From Dictyobacter formicarum (GTDB lineage Bacteria; Chloroflexota; Ktedonobacteria; Ktedonobacterales; Ktedonobacteraceae), in contig NZ_BNJJ01000044.1 of the NCBI RefSeq assembly GCF_016587435.1, positions 1 to 33,078 on the forward strand: a stretch of DNA of 33,078 nt, given 5' to 3'. Every line of letters begins with the position of its first letter. Within the stretch, counting starts at the first letter, position 1. Positions 31,166-33,078 of this stretch are shown piece after piece. Under the pieces are notes generated by a model. That model was not told where the DNA came from. It ran no database searches and saw only the letters and a list, made by a program, of their open reading frames with translations. Made by a program: the position numbers and the translations under genes.

Positions 31166-31504
31166 ATGTCGGACCAACAACTCTCGAGGCGGATCACAAA
31201 AATCATCGTACTCGGCCAGCCAGAATCTTATAGCTATAGTGAACCGGAAATCATCGAATGGTGTCGCCTGGAACGACCATTTGTCTTGCACCTGGCCGAA
31301 GCAGGTCTGATTGGACGCCTGGATAGTGGTAGTATGGAATACCACTATAGTGACGGAGACCTGCGTCTATTGCGTCGCGCCTATCGTCTCCATCACGACC
31401 TGGACGTCAATCAGGCAGGCATAGAAGTCATTCTACGCCTGCTCATGCATATCGACGAGTTACAACGCGCCCACTTCCAACCTGACAGGCACAACAAACC
31501 CTAA
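31166..31504 (+). CDS. CbpM/MerR-like chaperone modulator
   Basis: A 112-aa protein with the single MerR-like helix-turn-helix of CbpM-type modulators. It has YSYSEPEIIEWCRLERPFVL, LAEAGLIGRL, then MEYHYSDGDLRLLRRAYRLH and a C-terminal helix pair with GIEVILRLLMHIDELQRAHF. In E. coli CbpM inhibits CbpA by binding its J domain; its gene directly follows cbpA as this one follows the J-protein gene. Some relatives in actinobacteria (HspR) bind DNA, which cannot be excluded here. ATG 31166 has AGGAGAG with a suitable spacer. It is the last gene of the cluster; repeat copy 3 begins 2 bp after its stop. Confidence 0.8.
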   Translation: MSDQQLSRRITKIIVLGQPESYSYSEPEIIEWCRLERPFVLHLAEAGLIGRLDSGSMEYHYSDGDLRLLRRAYRLHHDLDVNQAGIEVILRLLMHIDELQRAHFQPDRHNKP

Positions 31505-31506
31505 CC

Positions 31507-31770
31507 GTAGATGCGCCCCTTGTGGGCAATACTTTCAACTTTAGCAAAATGAAGACGTTACATCTGGCGCATTTGAGCTCATATCGACGCGATAAGCAAT
31601 GCTTTGGGCTCTTAAGTTGAAAGTATTGCCCCTTGTGGGCGCTTCCGCCCCTTCCCGCTCGAAAAAAGAATCATCAATTAAGGATAATACTCGGGTGAAA
31701 TCGCTCCGCATCGCTTTCCAGGGCGTTTTCGAGCAGCAAGCAAACAAGCGCCCGCGAGGGGCACCCCTAC
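31507..31770. repeat. Family A palindromic repeat, copy 3, interrupted
   Basis: The outer sequence GTAGATGCGCCCC... to ...GGGCACCCCTAC is the same element as copies 1 and 2. Removing the nested 100-bp element (31528-31627) and one 13-bp direct repeat leaves about 151 bp, matching the other copies' 148-149 bp. The interior keeps CGCTCGAAAAAAGAATCA, TACTCGGGTGAAAT and GAGCAGCAAGCAAACAAGCG. It begins 2 bp after the CbpM-like stop. Confidence 0.88.
31528..31627. mobile_element. Nested 100-bp inverted-repeat element with 13-bp flanking direct repeats
   Basis: AATACTTTCAACTT begins the element and its exact complement ends it (14 bp perfect, 16 of 17 with one mismatch). The element is exactly 100 bp and is flanked on both sides by GCCCCTTGTGGGC (31515-31527 and 31628-31640), the palindromic arm tip of family A. 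It has no coding capacity and no similar second copy in the window. The layout is that of a tiny non-autonomous element inserted into an older repeat. Confidence 0.75.
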
Positions 31771-31863
31771 GGAGGAAGTGCCACCATGGATGTTACCTAT
31801 TCTTCCTACTCATGCGTTATATCTATTAGTAGAACTAATTTTGTTATCGTGAAAGAAGGTATA

Positions 31864-32799
31864 ATGAAGTTTAGCGCTGAAATTCCTAATGGTTGGAAAA
31901 TGAATCTGGCAACAATCAAGGATCCTGTGGAAGCCTACGAGACGATGACGAATGTGGCCAAAGCTGCCGACGACAATGGCTATGAGTCCGTCTGGATGGT
32001 TGATCATTTTCATACGGTCCCGAAGCCATCGCAGGAAGTGACATTTGAGACCTGGATGTCGCTGGCAGCCATTGCGCGCGACACGAAGCGTGTGCGCATC
32101 GGCCAGATCGTAACCTGTAATGGCTATCGCAATCCTGCCTTGCTCGCCAAGATGGCCAGCACGTTCGATGTACTGTCGCATGGTCGCTTGAATTTTGGTA
32201 TTGGCGCAGGCTGGTACGAACACGAATACCGGGCCTATGGTTATCCTTATCCCGATGCGCCAGAGCGCCTACGCATGTTGCGGGAAGCGTTGCAGGTTAT
32301 TCATGCTATGTGGGAGCAGGATGAGGCCTATTTTGAAGGCAAATATTACCAGATACGGGGCGCCATCAACCAGCCCAAAGGTGTGCAGAAACCACATATC
32401 CCGATCCTGATCGGTGGTGGTGGCGAAAAGGTTACCCTCAAGCTGGTCGCACAATACGGTGATGCCAGTAACGTCCTTGGCGACATGCAAACCATCAAAC
32501 ATAAACTTGGAGTACTCAAGCAGCACTGTGAGACATTAGGTCGCGACTACTCAACGATCCACAATACCACAGGAGCCGTTTGCTCTATCGCCGATAGTGA
32601 CGCAGAGGCCATGGCACTCCTTCCCGCCCATGTCCGGGGACAACTGAGAGATACCTCTCTGGTAGGTAGTCCTGAAACGATTCGTGAGCGTGTCGCCGAG
32701 CTCGAAGCAGCCGGCATCCACGAACTGATCCTGGATTTCCCCAGCTCCACAGACCTCACCCCTCTCTATCGTTTCGCACACGAGTTCATCAAACAATAG
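31864..32799 (+). CDS. LLM-class F420-dependent oxidoreductase (second copy)
   Basis: A 311-aa TIM-barrel flavin/F420 oxidoreductase. Family landmarks: MKFSAEIPNGW, DNGYESVWMVDHFHTV, VRIGQIVTCNGYRNPALLAK, DVLSHGRLNFGIGAGWYEHE, FEGKYYQIRGA, KPHIPILIGGGGEK and SLVGSPETIRERV near the end. The GIGAGWYEHE segment and the C-terminal pattern suggest the F420-dependent group common in actinobacteria and Chloroflexota; the substrate is unknown. ATG 31864 with AAGAAGG four bases upstream gives the conserved start; the longer frame from 31786 runs through upstream DNA with no family similarity. It lies between repeat copy 3 and a family B repeat, apparently as a single-gene unit. Confidence 0.88.
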   Translation: MKFSAEIPNGWKMNLATIKDPVEAYETMTNVAKAADDNGYESVWMVDHFHTVPKPSQEVTFETWMSLAAIARDTKRVRIGQIVTCNGYRNPALLAKMASTFDVLSHGRLNFGIGAGWYEHEYRAYGYPYPDAPERLRMLREALQVIHAMWEQDEAYFEGKYYQIRGAINQPKGVQKPHIPILIGGGGEKVTLKLVAQYGDASNVLGDMQTIKHKLGVLKQHCETLGRDYSTIHNTTGAVCSIADSDAEAMALLPAHVRGQLRDTSLVGSPETIRERVAELEAAGIHELILDFPSSTDLTPLYRFAHEFIKQ

Positions 32800-32869
32800 A
32801 AAATAGAGCATAAAGCAACCCATAGTACGCGCCTTCGGCTCCTGACGCTATGCGCCTGCGGCCCATCAC

Positions 32870-32998
32870 ACTACGCGCCTTCGGCGCTCAAAATGCTTTT
32901 CATAGTTAGTGCAGCAGATGCGCGAATGCGCATCTGCTGCACTAACTATGAAAAAGAGAGTGGGGACGCCTGCGTTCCCCAGGCCGAGGGGCGCTTTG
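32870..32998. repeat. Family B hairpin repeat, second full unit
   Basis: It starts with a CTACGCGCCTTCGGCGCTCA mini-hairpin. The long hairpin has perfect 28-bp arms (32896-32923 and 32928-32955, beginning CTTTTCATAGTTAGTGCAGC) and a 4-base loop GAAT. GAAAAAGAGAGTGGGGACGC, a CT centre and GCGTTCCCC follow, then AGGCCGAGGGGCGCT. The order and block sequences match the unit at 27021-27175. It follows the second LLM gene by about 70 bp and may act as its terminator. Confidence 0.82.
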
Positions 32999-33078
32999 CT
33001 CCTTCTGGTTATGGACTTCAAACACATTCCAATCAGCTTTCACCGCAGGCGGAAATGTTCACGTCTTTTAAGACGATC

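Noticed and set aside
31786..31863. Upstream start (31786) for the second LLM gene
   Set aside because: The extra 26 residues do not resemble the family, while ATG 31864 has a nearby AAGAAGG and gives the conserved N-terminus.

Overview
The window reads like a chromosomal accessory segment from a soil Chloroflexota bacterium, most likely class Ktedonobacteria. This is inferred from moderate G+C, two F420-type LLM flavin oxidoreductases, a grpE / class B J-protein / CbpM-like cluster without dnaK, a one-pass Ser/Thr kinase with an outer domain, an orphan ATP-grasp protein and many palindromic intergenic repeats. Nothing in the sequence fixes the species. I see no rRNA, tRNA, CRISPR array, transposase, integrase or phage gene.

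Layout. 1-2251: 3' end of a multicopper oxidase, a GIY-YIG protein and a PIG-V-like membrane mannosyltransferase. 2307-5210: a cytochrome P450 destroyed by an internal deletion, a palindromic repeat, threonine synthase and an unknown membrane protein. 5211-9237: a second copy of the repeat, a Gfo/Idh/MocA oxidoreductase converging on a PfkB sugar kinase, and a secreted serine hydrolase whose long tail overlaps the kinase start. 9481-12301: a YdeI-like scrap, an orphan ATP-grasp protein, a nucleoside hydrolase and a small gene overlapping its start. 12527-17606: D-2-hydroxyacid dehydrogenase, alpha/beta hydrolase, LLM oxidoreductase and a transmembrane Ser/Thr kinase. 17785-18642: decayed DNA with a GH1 beta-glucosidase remnant, a palindrome, an open-frame remnant and a small gene. 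18741-22489: YkgJ-like protein, zinc alcohol dehydrogenase with a UBP zinc-finger protein, an FAD-monooxygenase-like remnant, a VOC protein and an MGT-type glycosyltransferase. 22894-25040: two membrane-anchored CopC-like proteins and a cupredoxin lipoprotein. 25055-26513: an LgoD-like dehydrogenase and an L-rhamnose mutarotase behind a LacI-type operator. 26514-29388: about 900 bp of hairpin-rich noncoding DNA, an AraC regulator and a PhyH-type dioxygenase. 29470-31504: grpE, J-protein and CbpM-like genes. 31507-33078: a third repeat copy carrying a nested 100-bp element, a second LLM oxidoreductase and a second copy of the hairpin repeat.

Functional themes. Sugar use is represented by the mutarotase/LgoD pair, the PfkB kinase, the Gfo/Idh enzyme and the GH1 relic. 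Copper and cell-surface redox is represented by the multicopper oxidase, CopC-like proteins and cupredoxin. Protein quality control is represented by the grpE cluster. No single pathway spans the window; most units are short and alternate in strand.

The most unusual content is noncoding: three families of palindromic repeats. One has 17-19-bp terminal inverted repeats and contains a copy interrupted by a 100-bp inverted-repeat element flanked by 13-bp direct repeats. Another has long hairpins whose two full copies differ at five stem positions, all five compensated on the other arm.
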